From the NCBI GenBank assembly GCA_944393245.1, contig CALXZM010000002.1:124001-188000 (forward strand): a DNA stretch of 64,000 nucleotides, read 5' to 3'. Every line of letters starts with the position of its first letter. Position 1 is the first letter of the stretch. The notes under the pieces were generated by a model. It saw only the letters and a list, made by a program, of their open reading frames with translations. It was not told the origin of the DNA and did not search any database. Position numbers and translations under genes: made by a program. Shown piece by piece: positions 7,298 to 16,138 of this stretch. This stretch comes from an uncultured Alphaproteobacteria bacterium. GTDB lineage: Bacteria; Pseudomonadota; Alphaproteobacteria; Rs-D84.

Positions 7298-8689
7298 TTA
7301 CTTTACATGTCTGTCATATATTACCGGCGTTTTGTTTATTGTATAAATTCGATTGTCGGCATCACGGTTATACCATACGTATAAAATATTTGCGACATCG
7401 TTTTCCGAATATGGATTGGCATATCCGATAACCTGGCGCGTGGTATTTTGTGGGAATACGGCATGAAATGTATTATCAAAAACCTGGGAATATTTATCAC
7501 GAAATGATTGACTGGCAATTATATTCATAATCAATATTCCGTCTGGGGCAACACGGGATTTTACACGTTCCATAAATTCAGCGGTTATAAATCCTTCGGG
7601 GACCTGAAACGAATTAGAATACACGTCCAGTATTATCATGTCGTATAATTCATCTGTATTTTTTAAATACTGACTGGCATCCTGGACAATAAACTTTTTA
7701 TTTTCCGGCAATTTTTCCCCCAGAAAATATTTTTCTGATATTTCCTGTAACGTATGTTCAATATCCACAAACGTATATTCGTTATAGAAATCATTTAAAC
7801 CAGCCGTAAATCCACCAGCACCTAAAACTAAAATCTTGCGCGGGGTATCATGTGGTATATTATAAATAAAATGCGAATTCAGATAATCTATATATTCAGC
7901 ATTTTGGCCAGTACGCGGATTGTATGTCGACATAGGCAAACCATTCATATATAAAATACGCAAACCATTCGCATACTGGGAAACAGAAATCGTGGAATTA
8001 GCATTGTTGACCAGAATACCATACTTGTTGCGCTGAAACGTGTTACTGTTTACCAATGCCGTCGGTATTAACAAGGCAACGCACAACAATATAACCCACC
8101 ATTTTGGACGCGTTACAATTGCAGCAAATACCGCCAACACCACAATTAAAATTACCGTATAATTAACGCCAATAAACGGCATTAAAATCAATGTTGTTAA
8201 CAATGAACCTAATACAGAACCAATCGTGTCCCACGCCATGATATTGCCGGTATAATTTGTATTGTATCGATGCAGGCACCGTGACAACAATGTTGTATTG
8301 AATCCAAATAAAAACGGCCCGACGGATAACAATAAAAATGAAAATATAAATGTCTGTAATACACTGGATGTTATGCCCCAACGATACAAGTGTACAAAAT
8401 ATTCAGTAATTAACGGAAAACTGGATGCAAAAAACGCAAACAGCGCAATTATAATAAAACTGATACTTAAAATTGTTCTGATACGATTATTTTTTATACG
8501 TTCAGACGACCCCAGAAAATACCCCAGTGACATAAATCCCAAAAATGTCCCCATAATAATACTGGTTATTACAGCACTGGACCCAACCCAAAATCCCAAT
8601 TGGCGCAACACAACCAATTCAAATGACAAACTGATATATCCATTTAAGAAAATTAAAAATATCAACCAAACACGTAATTTGCGCGACAT
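7298..8689 (-). CDS. Membrane-fused spermidine-synthase-like protein
   Basis: A 463-residue protein in two parts. Residues 1-205 hold about seven hydrophobic helices, beginning with the hallmark GYISLSFELVVLRQLGFWVGSSAVITSIIMG of the fused spermidine-synthase family. Residues 215-440 are a Rossmann-type aminopropyl/methyltransferase fold, with the cofactor loop ILVLGAGGFTAGL, then FVDIEHTL (acidic ribose contact) and MIILDVYSNSFQVPEGF. In true spermidine synthase the catalytic loop is D-x-x-D/P; here it is DVYS, so polyamine synthesis is doubtful. The family is widespread in bacteria but poorly characterised. It appears monocistronic, with a stop-to-stop gap of only 10 bp to the convergent HTH gene. 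Confidence 0.75.
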   Translation of the reverse strand: MSRKLRVWLIFLIFLNGYISLSFELVVLRQLGFWVGSSAVITSIIMGTFLGFMSLGYFLGSSERIKNNRIRTILSISFIIIALFAFFASSFPLITEYFVHLYRWGITSSVLQTFIFSFLLLSVGPFLFGFNTTLLSRCLHRYNTNYTGNIMAWDTIGSVLGSLLTTLILMPFIGVNYTVILIVVLAVFAAIVTRPKWWVILLCVALLIPTALVNSNTFQRNKYGILVNNANSTISVSQYANGLRILYMNGLPMSTYNPRTGQNAEYIDYLNSHFIYNIPHDTPRKILVLGAGGFTAGLNDFYNEYTFVDIEHTLQEISEKYFLGEKLPENKKFIVQDASQYLKNTDELYDMIILDVYSNSFQVPEGFITAEFMERVKSRVAPDGILIMNIIASQSFRDKYSQVFDNTFHAVFPQNTTRQVIGYANPYSENDVANILYVWYNRDADNRIYTINKTPVIYDRHVK

Positions 8690-8759
8690 TATGCACCTTC
8701 CTTTTACTTGTGGGAAATACTAGTAAAAAATAAAAATATGTTCAAGTCTGAAAATACGT

Positions 8760-9062
8760 TTATCGCGCATGCAAAAAACGAACATCATCGAATTCTGGAT
8801 AACGACTGAACATCGCGGTTGCAAATGGACACAATGTAATAACTTTGCGGTGCTGATTCCGGGCCAGGTCGGCCGCACATCTGACCAAATTTAATCCGAC
8901 ATTTTGATTTTTATACTTATCCGAAACAGCGGTATAATCTATTATCATTTTATCCGCCCCAACACGTACAAATGTTATTTCACCAACATGACGCCCGTCA
9001 CAGTTCGCGTAAAACCCCAAACCATTTGGAAAAATATCGTATGTGATTGTTTCGTCCGACAT
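8760..9062 (-). CDS. Small GNAT-type N-acetyltransferase
   Basis: The protein is about 100 residues from the ATG at 9062, which has GGGGGC 8 nt upstream. An ATG at 9077 would add five residues but lies inside the stem of a terminator-like hairpin and has no ribosome site. It resembles the short GCN5-related YjdJ/CG-type acetyltransferases: strand EITFVRVGADKMIIDYTAVSDKY, then the acetyl-CoA loop NQNVGLNLVRCAADLARNQ and a CPFATAMF stretch. In that group R/Q-x-x-G-x-G/A normally binds CoA; here it is degenerate (QNVGLNL). The substrate is unknown. Confidence 0.65.
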   Translation of the reverse strand: MSDETITYDIFPNGLGFYANCDGRHVGEITFVRVGADKMIIDYTAVSDKYKNQNVGLNLVRCAADLARNQHRKVITLCPFATAMFSRYPEFDDVRFLHAR

Positions 9063-9069
9063 ATTAAAA

Positions 9070-9099
9070 GCCCCCATAATATTATTATATCATGGGGGC
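9070..9099 (-). terminator. Terminator after L-lactate dehydrogenase
   Basis: GCCCCCAT / ATGGGGGC stem around a 14-nt AT-rich loop, followed on the minus strand by TTTT. It lies 36 nt past the ldh stop and just before the GNAT gene, whose ribosome site overlaps the 3' half of the stem. This suggests attenuation of read-through. Confidence 0.6.
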
Positions 9100-9134
9100 C
9101 AATGCTGTATAAATCGGATTGTTGTCCGTAAATT

Positions 9135-10067
9135 TTATGCAATCGAATCGTAATTTTTACGAATGATTTTTCCACTGCGACGTAATGCCGCCGATTCTGA
9201 TGATGACATTTTTGGCCGCAATGTGGCAACAACGCCATTTGCACCAACAACGCGGGGCAAAGACATTGCAACAGCATCATTTCCTGTGCCGGAAACACAA
9301 CTGACGGTTAATATTCTGCGTTCATCATTTATTATGCAACGCAATAAATCCGCCGCTGCGGCCCCTATGCCATCCCACGTTGCACCACGTCCACGAATTA
9401 TTTCGTACGCGGCATTACGCACACGATGTTCAATTGTGTTACGCGTCGTTTGCGGTAATGATATTTTTATCTGTCTGCAAAAATCATCCAATTGCAACGC
9501 CCCCACAGTGGCAGATGTCCAATTAACAACACTGCTGTCACCATGTTCACCCAAAACGTATGCGTTTATCGATTGCGTCGATATACTGAACTGACGCGAC
9601 AATATTGTACGCAGACGCGCAGAATCCAGCATCGTCCCAGTACCAATAACACGCCCCGCCGGTAATTTTGACAATTTGTGCGCCAACATAACCATTACAT
9701 CCAATGGGTTTGTTAATATAATTATTTTTACATTCTTGGAATCAACATTTGCCATAACACGCGGAATAATATCCGCAATTACCATTGCATTTTTATTTAA
9801 CAAATCCATTCGTGTTTCACCGGGCCGCTGATTTGCACCCGCAGCAATAATGACGATATCACTGCCACGTATGCCACGATAATTACTGACCGCGGTAATT
9901 TTTACATCAAAACTAAAACTGGCCGCATGCCCCAAATCATCCGCCGCAGCACGTGCACGAATGCCGTCCCGGTCAAATAAAACAATTTCATGAACGAAAC
10001 CTGTATTTTTTACCGCCGTTGCCACAGCAGAACCAACCGTACCAACACCAATTATTGCTATCTTCAT
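9135..10067 (-). CDS. ldh: L-lactate dehydrogenase
   Basis: This 310-residue protein has the LDH/MDH fold. The NAD-binding glycine loop GVGTVG (residues 7-12) is followed by Asp32, which favours NAD. The substrate loop is GANQRPGETRMDLLNKN. Gln80 at the specificity position (Arg in malate dehydrogenase), Arg86, and the catalytic His175 in GEHGDSS favour lactate over malate. It would interconvert pyruvate and L-lactate with NADH in the cytoplasm, a fermentative step that agrees with the pyruvate kinase encoded further along. The gene lies 67 bp downstream of the 3' end of proS, beyond a terminator, so it probably has its own promoter. Confidence 0.85.
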   Translation of the reverse strand: MKIAIIGVGTVGSAVATAVKNTGFVHEIVLFDRDGIRARAAADDLGHAASFSFDVKITAVSNYRGIRGSDIVIIAAGANQRPGETRMDLLNKNAMVIADIIPRVMANVDSKNVKIIILTNPLDVMVMLAHKLSKLPAGRVIGTGTMLDSARLRTILSRQFSISTQSINAYVLGEHGDSSVVNWTSATVGALQLDDFCRQIKISLPQTTRNTIEHRVRNAAYEIIRGRGATWDGIGAAAADLLRCIINDERRILTVSCVSGTGNDAVAMSLPRVVGANGVVATLRPKMSSSESAALRRSGKIIRKNYDSIA

Positions 10068-10106
10068 ATTATTTAGTCCTTTATATCACTGTTTATATTA
10101 TAGCAT

Positions 10107-10131
10107 AAAAAATCCCGCTTTATGCGGGATT
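10107..10131. terminator. Terminator after proS
   Basis: Stem AATCCCGC/GCGGGATT with a TTTAT loop, flanked by A and T runs, immediately past the proS stop. Confidence 0.85.
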
Positions 10132-10134
10132 TTT

Positions 10135-11571
10135 TTAATACGATTTTGCAACGTATACATATGTCGGGTCGTTGTCGTCCAGACAGCGGCGCGATATCTT
10201 GTACGTTTCCATCAATTCATCGAATTTCTCATTTTGCGTCAAATCGTATTTGATACGGAAAAATCCAATCTTGCCGTCTGATAACGCCGATTCCAGTGCG
10301 CTTAAATCCGCGACATTGTGAATCATTGTTTCATTACGACGAACAACCGCGTCATACATATCGTGCTGGATTTGTTCCAACATATTTTTAACGTCCGCCA
10401 CAAATGCGTCAATCGTCATTGTTTGCCGCGACGATTTGCCCAAATCACGACGTGTGACGGTTATGTTGTTTTCATCCATTTCACGCGCGCCAATTTCAAC
10501 ACGTAATGGCACACCACGCTTAATCCATTTCCACATTTTATCGGGTGCACGCATATCAGATGTATCAACCAACACACGGATACCAGCATTGCGCAATTGC
10601 GCGCCCAGTTGTTCCGCATATGTGTTTAATGTATTCAATGTTTCTTCGCGGGTAATTGGAATGATTACAACCTGATACGGGGCAATGGCGGGCGGCAAAA
10701 CCAGCCCATCGTCGTCAGAATGCGTCATAAACAAACTGCCCATCATGCGGGTGGACACACCCCACGATGTTGTCCACGCATGCTTTAACACGCCATCTGT
10801 ATCCAAAAACTGAATACCAAATGATTTTGAAAAATGCTGGCCCAGGTCATGCGATGTGCCGGCCTGTAAAGCGCGCCCGTCCTGCATAATATGTTCCAAT
10901 GTATATGTATGATCGGCACCGGCAAATCGTTCTTCGGGTGTTTTTTCACCCATAATTGACGGTATGGCCAATACTTCACGCATATAATCACCATAAACCT
11001 GGTGCATTTTGCGTGCGTCTGCGTTTGCATCATCGTGCGTGGCGAATGCATTATGGCCCTCTTGCCAATAAAATTCAGATGTTCGCAGGAACAAGCGCGG
11101 ACGCATTTCCCAGCGCATCACGTTTACCCATTGATTCAATTTCAATGGCAAATCACGATATGACTGAACCCAACGTGACATGGCATCACCAATAATGGTT
11201 TCTGATGTCGGACGAATGATATATGGTTCAGTTAATTTAGAATCTGGGTCCGGTTGCAACGTGCCGTCAATCATTTTTAAACGATAATGGGTTACAACGG
11301 CGGCCTCTTTGGCAAAGCCAGCAACATGTTCCGCTTCACGATTAAAAAAGTTAATCGGTATTAACAATGGAAATTGCGCATTTTGAACGCCACATGCCTT
11401 GATACGTTTATCCATTTCATCACGCATCAATTCCCATATTGCCCAACCATACGGCTTTATTGTCATACATCCACGCACAGGCGCATTTTCCGCCAAATCC
11501 GCCGCAGTTATTAAATTTTGATACCATTCACTAAAATTTTCCGCACGTGTCGGTGTAATTGCTGTTTTCAT
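10135..11571 (-). CDS. proS: Prolyl-tRNA synthetase, archaeal/eukaryotic type
   Basis: A 478-residue class II synthetase. Motif 2 and 3 regions are visible: RPTSETIIGDAMSRWVQSYRDLPL, then LFLRTSEFYWQEGHNAF, and WGVSTRMMGSLFMTHSDDDGLVLP. The anticodon-binding domain follows (YQVVIIPI). The C-terminal extension ends in Tyr (VAKSY). This architecture, without the roughly 180-residue INS editing domain of the usual bacterial enzyme and with the added C-terminal module, is the archaeal/eukaryotic-type ProRS, also found in Mycoplasma, Bacteroidetes and Borrelia. Most alphaproteobacteria have a different short form. The canonical Zn cysteines of the C-terminal module are not evident. It charges tRNA-Pro in the cytoplasm. 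Confidence 0.93.
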   Translation of the reverse strand: MKTAITPTRAENFSEWYQNLITAADLAENAPVRGCMTIKPYGWAIWELMRDEMDKRIKACGVQNAQFPLLIPINFFNREAEHVAGFAKEAAVVTHYRLKMIDGTLQPDPDSKLTEPYIIRPTSETIIGDAMSRWVQSYRDLPLKLNQWVNVMRWEMRPRLFLRTSEFYWQEGHNAFATHDDANADARKMHQVYGDYMREVLAIPSIMGEKTPEERFAGADHTYTLEHIMQDGRALQAGTSHDLGQHFSKSFGIQFLDTDGVLKHAWTTSWGVSTRMMGSLFMTHSDDDGLVLPPAIAPYQVVIIPITREETLNTLNTYAEQLGAQLRNAGIRVLVDTSDMRAPDKMWKWIKRGVPLRVEIGAREMDENNITVTRRDLGKSSRQTMTIDAFVADVKNMLEQIQHDMYDAVVRRNETMIHNVADLSALESALSDGKIGFFRIKYDLTQNEKFDELMETYKISRRCLDDNDPTYVYVAKSY

Positions 11572-11586
11572 TATAAATTCTCTTTC

Positions 11587-12414
11587 TTAACTAGATTTCT
11601 TATCTTTTAATTCCATATATTTTTCAGAAACTGTTTTATGCAGTGTTTCCGCAATCTGCTTTCTGTCCATGCCCGCCAGGGGCGGTGGCGGCAACACTGT
11701 TAATTCCACCATAAATCCACCCAGCATCATGATGTGAAACACCTGGCCGAATGCACTGCGTTCACGTGAACATTTTGGCCCCATATCTTGCTTTGCATTA
11801 TCAAAATAGGCAAAATGTTGTGCCATATCTGTGTCGCTGATTGGCGTACCGTCACGAAAACGATAATTCATAACCATTGGCTGTACAACAACATTTGAAT
11901 TTTCAATAAAATTGAACAGCGTACTTTTAAACGGTTTTACATATGCACCATTTGTTGTGGTACCTTCGGGGAATAAAAATATTGGATATGAAACGTTCGC
12001 AACCGTTTGCTGAACACGGGCCAACGCGTCCATTGCATGGGACGGACGACGGTCAATAAATACAACCCCGAATTTACGCGCGACCCATCCAACCAATGGC
12101 CATGATTCCATTTCCTGTTTGGCAATAAAACTGCCACCAAATGCAACCGGAAATGTCGCAATTTCAAAAATAGATATATGATTAGATATAACCAATAATG
12201 GTCTGTGATTGGATAATTCACCATGAACACGCACGCGAATACCAACCACATACAGCAATATCCGCATAAAAAAGCGCATATATTTCACCGATGTCGCACC
12301 ACGTGGCAAAAACACCAAAATCGGTAACTGTATCGCAACCAACAGCCAAAACAGCGTAAATTTCAGGCATGCACCAACCGTATTAAAAAAATTTTGCCGT
12401 CTGACACGCGTCAT
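11587..12414 (-). CDS. olsA: Lyso-ornithine-lipid O-acyltransferase (PlsC family)
   Basis: A 275-residue PlsC-family acyltransferase. A hydrophobic N-terminal segment (residues 17-36) anchors it to the inner membrane. Block I is NHISIFE, with His79 and Glu84 in place of the usual Asp. The FPEGT motif is at 148-152. PlsC relatives acylate lysophosphatidate. Placement directly after an OlsB-type gene, with a 4-bp ATGA overlap, makes OlsA, which adds the second acyl chain to lyso-ornithine lipid, the better call. A dual role with the phosphatidate pathway is possible. The ProRS gene follows after 15 bp and may be co-transcribed. Confidence 0.8.
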   Translation of the reverse strand: MTRVRRQNFFNTVGACLKFTLFWLLVAIQLPILVFLPRGATSVKYMRFFMRILLYVVGIRVRVHGELSNHRPLLVISNHISIFEIATFPVAFGGSFIAKQEMESWPLVGWVARKFGVVFIDRRPSHAMDALARVQQTVANVSYPIFLFPEGTTTNGAYVKPFKSTLFNFIENSNVVVQPMVMNYRFRDGTPISDTDMAQHFAYFDNAKQDMGPKCSRERSAFGQVFHIMMLGGFMVELTVLPPPPLAGMDRKQIAETLHKTVSEKYMELKDKKSS

Positions 12415-13373
12415 TGTTCACCGTCCCCGTCACTGTCCTTGGAATCATCAATATATTCTGCATCGGCGGCATCTTCGCGTAACAAAAATTCAACAAACGC
12501 ACGCACAACCTTAAACGACCCTGTCACAGGCAGCAGCATTATTTTTCCAACCGTCTTTAACGCATTGTCACGAACATCCAAATGTTCCAATGCATTTGCA
12601 CGGCCCAGGAAATGTTTCTGATACGCAGCATCTATTTTTTTAGTTTGAACCATAACAAACACATCGTACGTGTTGAATGGTTTATCTATGAATACACCAC
12701 GCCCAAATGTTGCACCCAAACGTAAATAGCCCTTTATCAATGGTGTCATTTGTTTGCGCGCATCTGTTTCATCAACAAATTCACGGGGTAATATATTCAT
12801 ACGCGACAGTTTTGGATTTACACCATCAGCAAAATTTTCACTTAACACCGTTGCACGCAACCCCATGGGCGATAAATGATTATAGTATAAATATGATATG
12901 GCCTGGGCCGATTCAACAGGCTTTATCCCCACCCATGACGCAACACCAAACAATATTGTTATTTTGCGGCGCATGACATATTCACCCAATCCAGCCCACA
13001 ACATACGCATAACCAGCGCATTATCACGATATTCACGATTAACACATGCACGTGACATTTCCGCAATATTACCGTCGACTTTTTTTATCTTTGATATATT
13101 AAATTCTGTTTCGGTATAAAAGCCACCCATTTTTTCGGCATTATTACGATCAATAATCCGATATGTGCCAACTATCTTGCCATTATGAAATACAGCCAAA
13201 TATTCAGCATACCGGTCATATGAATCGTATTCTTCGCGCAGATTTCTTTGTTCTTCGGTGGCGGTTGCGCCCTCTTCTTCGACAAAAACATCATAACGTA
13301 ACTGACGTACCTGGCGGCGTTCTTCTTTGTTTCGTGTCAGGCGGACTTCATAGTCACGAACCTTAATAGCCAT
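12411..13373 (-). CDS. olsB: L-ornithine N-alpha-acyltransferase (OlsB-like)
   Basis: The protein is about 320 residues from the ATG at 13373, which has AAAGGG upstream; a GTG nine bases earlier is less likely. It matches the acyl-ACP-dependent GNAT-like family of OlsB: LRYDVFVEEEGA near the N-terminus, HNGKIVGTYRI, then EMSRACVNREYRDNALVMRMLW and a Gly-rich GYLRLGATFGRGVFIDKPFNTYDVFVMV. OlsB transfers a 3-hydroxyacyl chain from ACP to ornithine, the first step of phosphorus-free ornithine lipids in bacterial membranes. The protein has a longer C-terminal tail than usual, acidic (DSKDSDGDGEQ). It overlaps olsA by 4 bp, so the two are translationally coupled. Confidence 0.82.
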   Translation of the reverse strand: MAIKVRDYEVRLTRNKEERRQVRQLRYDVFVEEEGATATEEQRNLREEYDSYDRYAEYLAVFHNGKIVGTYRIIDRNNAEKMGGFYTETEFNISKIKKVDGNIAEMSRACVNREYRDNALVMRMLWAGLGEYVMRRKITILFGVASWVGIKPVESAQAISYLYYNHLSPMGLRATVLSENFADGVNPKLSRMNILPREFVDETDARKQMTPLIKGYLRLGATFGRGVFIDKPFNTYDVFVMVQTKKIDAAYQKHFLGRANALEHLDVRDNALKTVGKIMLLPVTGSFKVVRAFVEFLLREDAADAEYIDDSKDSDGDGEQ

Positions 13374-13440
13374 AAAAATCACCCTTTATATTCTTTTACT
13401 TTTTCAAGAGTATCAAAGAATCCCGCCATTTTCAATTATT

Positions 13441-14535
13441 TTATTGCTTTAATTCATCGGCCAACGTTGCAATCGCAATTGCGTACCAATTTGAACTGTT
13501 CCACTTTTTTATTCGATAAAAATTCGGATAAGTCAAATACGCATATATTACCGGTTGGGGGGCAACATCGGTGTCAATCGCATTTGGATCAGTTGTGCCA
13601 GATGCACCCGCATTTGATGCGGCCGCAACCGCCGCCGCACGCGCGGTTTTTATTGCCGCAGTATCCGCCACCAAACCAGCCGTCATATCAGCAATTGGTA
13701 TCGGCGAACCGTCTGGATTTGTTACCCCCAGTGCCGCCCATTCATATAACGACTTTTTCGTTTTACCATCCAACAACGATATGTCAAAATCCGCCGGCAA
13801 TGCAACACGACGCACAATTTTTTCATTTGAATTCCACCCCAAACGATTCAAATAATTACCGGCACTGAACATTGCGTCACCAACACTGTGAATAATATCA
13901 ATGCGACCGTCACCATTACCATCCGAACCATATTGTTGTAATGTTGTTGGAATAAACTGAAAATGCCCCATTGCGCCGGCCCAACTGCCACGAATATCAT
14001 TTATATCCAGACCGTTATCATCGGCAATTTTCATTAATGCCAATAATTGATTGCCAAAAAAAGTTTCACGACGACCATCGTACATCAATGTTAAAAACGC
14101 ATCTGTTAATTTATGCGCCGCACGATATGAACCGTAATTTGATTCCAATCCCCAGAAAGCCAATATAACATGCGGCTGTACCCCATATTTTCGTTCCACA
14201 CGTGACAGCATTGTGGGGTATGCAGAACGCATTTTATGCCCATTTTCAATACGGCGCGAATTGACCGTACGTGCCAAATATTCATCCAATGTTAATTTAA
14301 ATTCAGCCTGATTTTTATCACTTTTAACAATTGACGGAATAAATGCAGGATATTTCAATGTTGCGTCAATTGTATCCTTGGAAATACCGTTTTGTGATGC
14401 ACGGGTGCGAACATTATCCAAAATTTCATACCAACGGTCCACATCGAACGCGCCACGTTCTGCATGTGCTGAAAACGGCAATACCATAACCATCATCACG
14501 CCCATCATGCGCGCGATTAAACCACGTTTTATCAT
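13441..14535 (-). CDS. mltB: Lytic murein transglycosylase, MltB type
   Basis: The protein is 364 residues. A signal peptide (cleavage near AHA, residue 25) precedes an SLT_2/MltB domain: LSRVERKYGVQPHVILAFWGLESNYG with catalytic Glu131, then GNQLLALMKIADDNGLDINDIRGSWAGAMGHFQFIPTTL and DGRIDIIHSVGDAMFSAGNYL. These enzymes cut peptidoglycan glycan strands to 1,6-anhydromuropeptides in the periplasm. An Ala-rich insert at about residues 290-320 precedes the last barrel strands. No lipobox is visible, so it is soluble rather than a lipoprotein. The gene starts 9 bp after the stop of the barrel-like gene upstream, suggesting co-transcription. Confidence 0.88.
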   Translation of the reverse strand: MIKRGLIARMMGVMMVMVLPFSAHAERGAFDVDRWYEILDNVRTRASQNGISKDTIDATLKYPAFIPSIVKSDKNQAEFKLTLDEYLARTVNSRRIENGHKMRSAYPTMLSRVERKYGVQPHVILAFWGLESNYGSYRAAHKLTDAFLTLMYDGRRETFFGNQLLALMKIADDNGLDINDIRGSWAGAMGHFQFIPTTLQQYGSDGNGDGRIDIIHSVGDAMFSAGNYLNRLGWNSNEKIVRRVALPADFDISLLDGKTKKSLYEWAALGVTNPDGSPIPIADMTAGLVADTAAIKTARAAAVAAASNAGASGTTDPNAIDTDVAPQPVIYAYLTYPNFYRIKKWNSSNWYAIAIATLADELKQ

Positions 14536-14544
14536 GATTCCCCC

Positions 14545-16026
14545 TTAAAAAGAGTATTTTAAACCGATATGCAGACCAAACGATTGCCACGTCGCATGTT
14601 CCAATTGGTCACTGATATGAACGGTTTCAGCCGGAACAGTTTCTAAAATCGGCAATCCGTTTTCATCTAAAATATAGTACCCATTTTCATCAACCAGCCA
14701 ACTGGTATATTCAGCCAAATATAATTCGCCACCAATTTTACCAACATGGAACAAATTAGTGTCAACCTTTATCGCCAACTGCATACGGTCCGATATTCTG
14801 TAATTATATTCCATTTCTGCGGCGTATGAATAGGAACCATTGTTGCCCTCGTCAATAAAACTGGGGTTTTGTTGCCAATCTGTACGGTTTGGCCATGTAC
14901 CCTCGGACGAATATTTTGGCAATCCGACCTGGAAATAAAAACGCAATTTATCCGCCAGTGTCATTTGCTTTTCAATTTCCAAACCAATATAAAATCCAGA
15001 CCACGTTGTGTTATAAATGTGGGTTGTACCTTCTACTATCACGGGGCCATCACCACCAATAACGACGCATTCGCCTGCGTCAACACCCCATGGCACATAT
15101 CCCATATTGGGATCATAATCACCGGTAATCAGCGATGTTCCCAAACCCAATATGCCACCAGAATTACTGGTCTGAACCAATTTTATATCTTCGGGCGACA
15201 TACAAACCTGGTACCAATCATCCAGGACGTTGCCGGTCATGTTAATTGGCACAGAATAATAATTCCCATCAACATCACCGTAAACATAATCACCATTACT
15301 GGTCATCAACGGCAGGAATATGCCCGGATTCGGATAATAATGATTGGACATTTCCAAGTTATGATTAAATATTTCATATCCAAATGATGGTGACAGTTTC
15401 CACCCGCCAATATCCCATATATGATGCGCACCAATTCCAACCTTGAAATGATTGGTGCGACCGGTTTGATCACCAACAGAAATCGTAAATATACCGTTAT
15501 ACGGATCCGCCGCATCATACGGTTCCAAATCATAGTCCATCGACATACCGCCATGCGACATGAATCCCATACTGTATTGCGCATACGCGAACATGTCAAA
15601 ACTGCGGATGCTGAAATTATGCTGTAACCCAAAATTAATTTCGTCGTAAACCATGTCGTCCCATTCCAGAACGGAATTAACACCGGTTTTAAATTCAAAA
15701 TCCGCAAAACGACGTGAATAGCCCGCATATAATGTGGTATTGTTTTCAACCGGCATCGCAATCCCATTCGCCGTCATCGTCCCGGCCACAGTCGGCACGG
15801 TTGGACGCGGCACCTGGTACGATGTGGTTTGACTGCCCACAACCTGTTTGTTACCAGATTGACCAACGTATTGTGTGTAACCCTGGCTGGCATATTTACC
15901 ATACGCAGCACGATTTACGGTGGTGGTACTGTTATCCTGGTAATATGATGGAACACCCTCGTTCGACGCAACAGCCGCCAAGGGTGCCAGAATTCCGCAT
16001 AAAAATGATAACCTTCCTGTATTCAT
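14545..16026 (-). CDS. Exported barrel-like hypothetical protein
   Basis: A 493-residue protein with a hydrophobic N-terminus ending near AAVASNEG, probably a signal peptide. A Gln/Thr/Tyr-rich unstructured region (residues 25-85) precedes about 400 residues of alternating strands rich in Gly, Tyr, Trp and Phe. The sequence ends GLHIGLKYSF, with a terminal Phe as in BAM substrates. Many residues suggest long acidic loops (YDLEPYDAADPYNG). No family is recognised; an outer-membrane barrel of 14 or more strands is inference. The ribosome site before the ATG is weak (TAGGT). It is the first gene of a unit with mltB and faces divergent hemW. Confidence 0.6.
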   Translation of the reverse strand: MNTGRLSFLCGILAPLAAVASNEGVPSYYQDNSTTTVNRAAYGKYASQGYTQYVGQSGNKQVVGSQTTSYQVPRPTVPTVAGTMTANGIAMPVENNTTLYAGYSRRFADFEFKTGVNSVLEWDDMVYDEINFGLQHNFSIRSFDMFAYAQYSMGFMSHGGMSMDYDLEPYDAADPYNGIFTISVGDQTGRTNHFKVGIGAHHIWDIGGWKLSPSFGYEIFNHNLEMSNHYYPNPGIFLPLMTSNGDYVYGDVDGNYYSVPINMTGNVLDDWYQVCMSPEDIKLVQTSNSGGILGLGTSLITGDYDPNMGYVPWGVDAGECVVIGGDGPVIVEGTTHIYNTTWSGFYIGLEIEKQMTLADKLRFYFQVGLPKYSSEGTWPNRTDWQQNPSFIDEGNNGSYSYAAEMEYNYRISDRMQLAIKVDTNLFHVGKIGGELYLAEYTSWLVDENGYYILDENGLPILETVPAETVHISDQLEHATWQSFGLHIGLKYSF

Positions 16027-16138
16027 ACCTACATTGTTACGTTTATTTTAACATAAAAATTATTTCCATGAAAAGTACTTTTTTTATATAACAAATCAAA
16101 AACTGGATTTCATGCAGTTTTGATATAAAATATTCCGT

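Noticed and set aside
9135-10067. Malate dehydrogenase
   Set aside because: Gln at the specificity position and the GETRMDLL loop favour L-lactate dehydrogenase.
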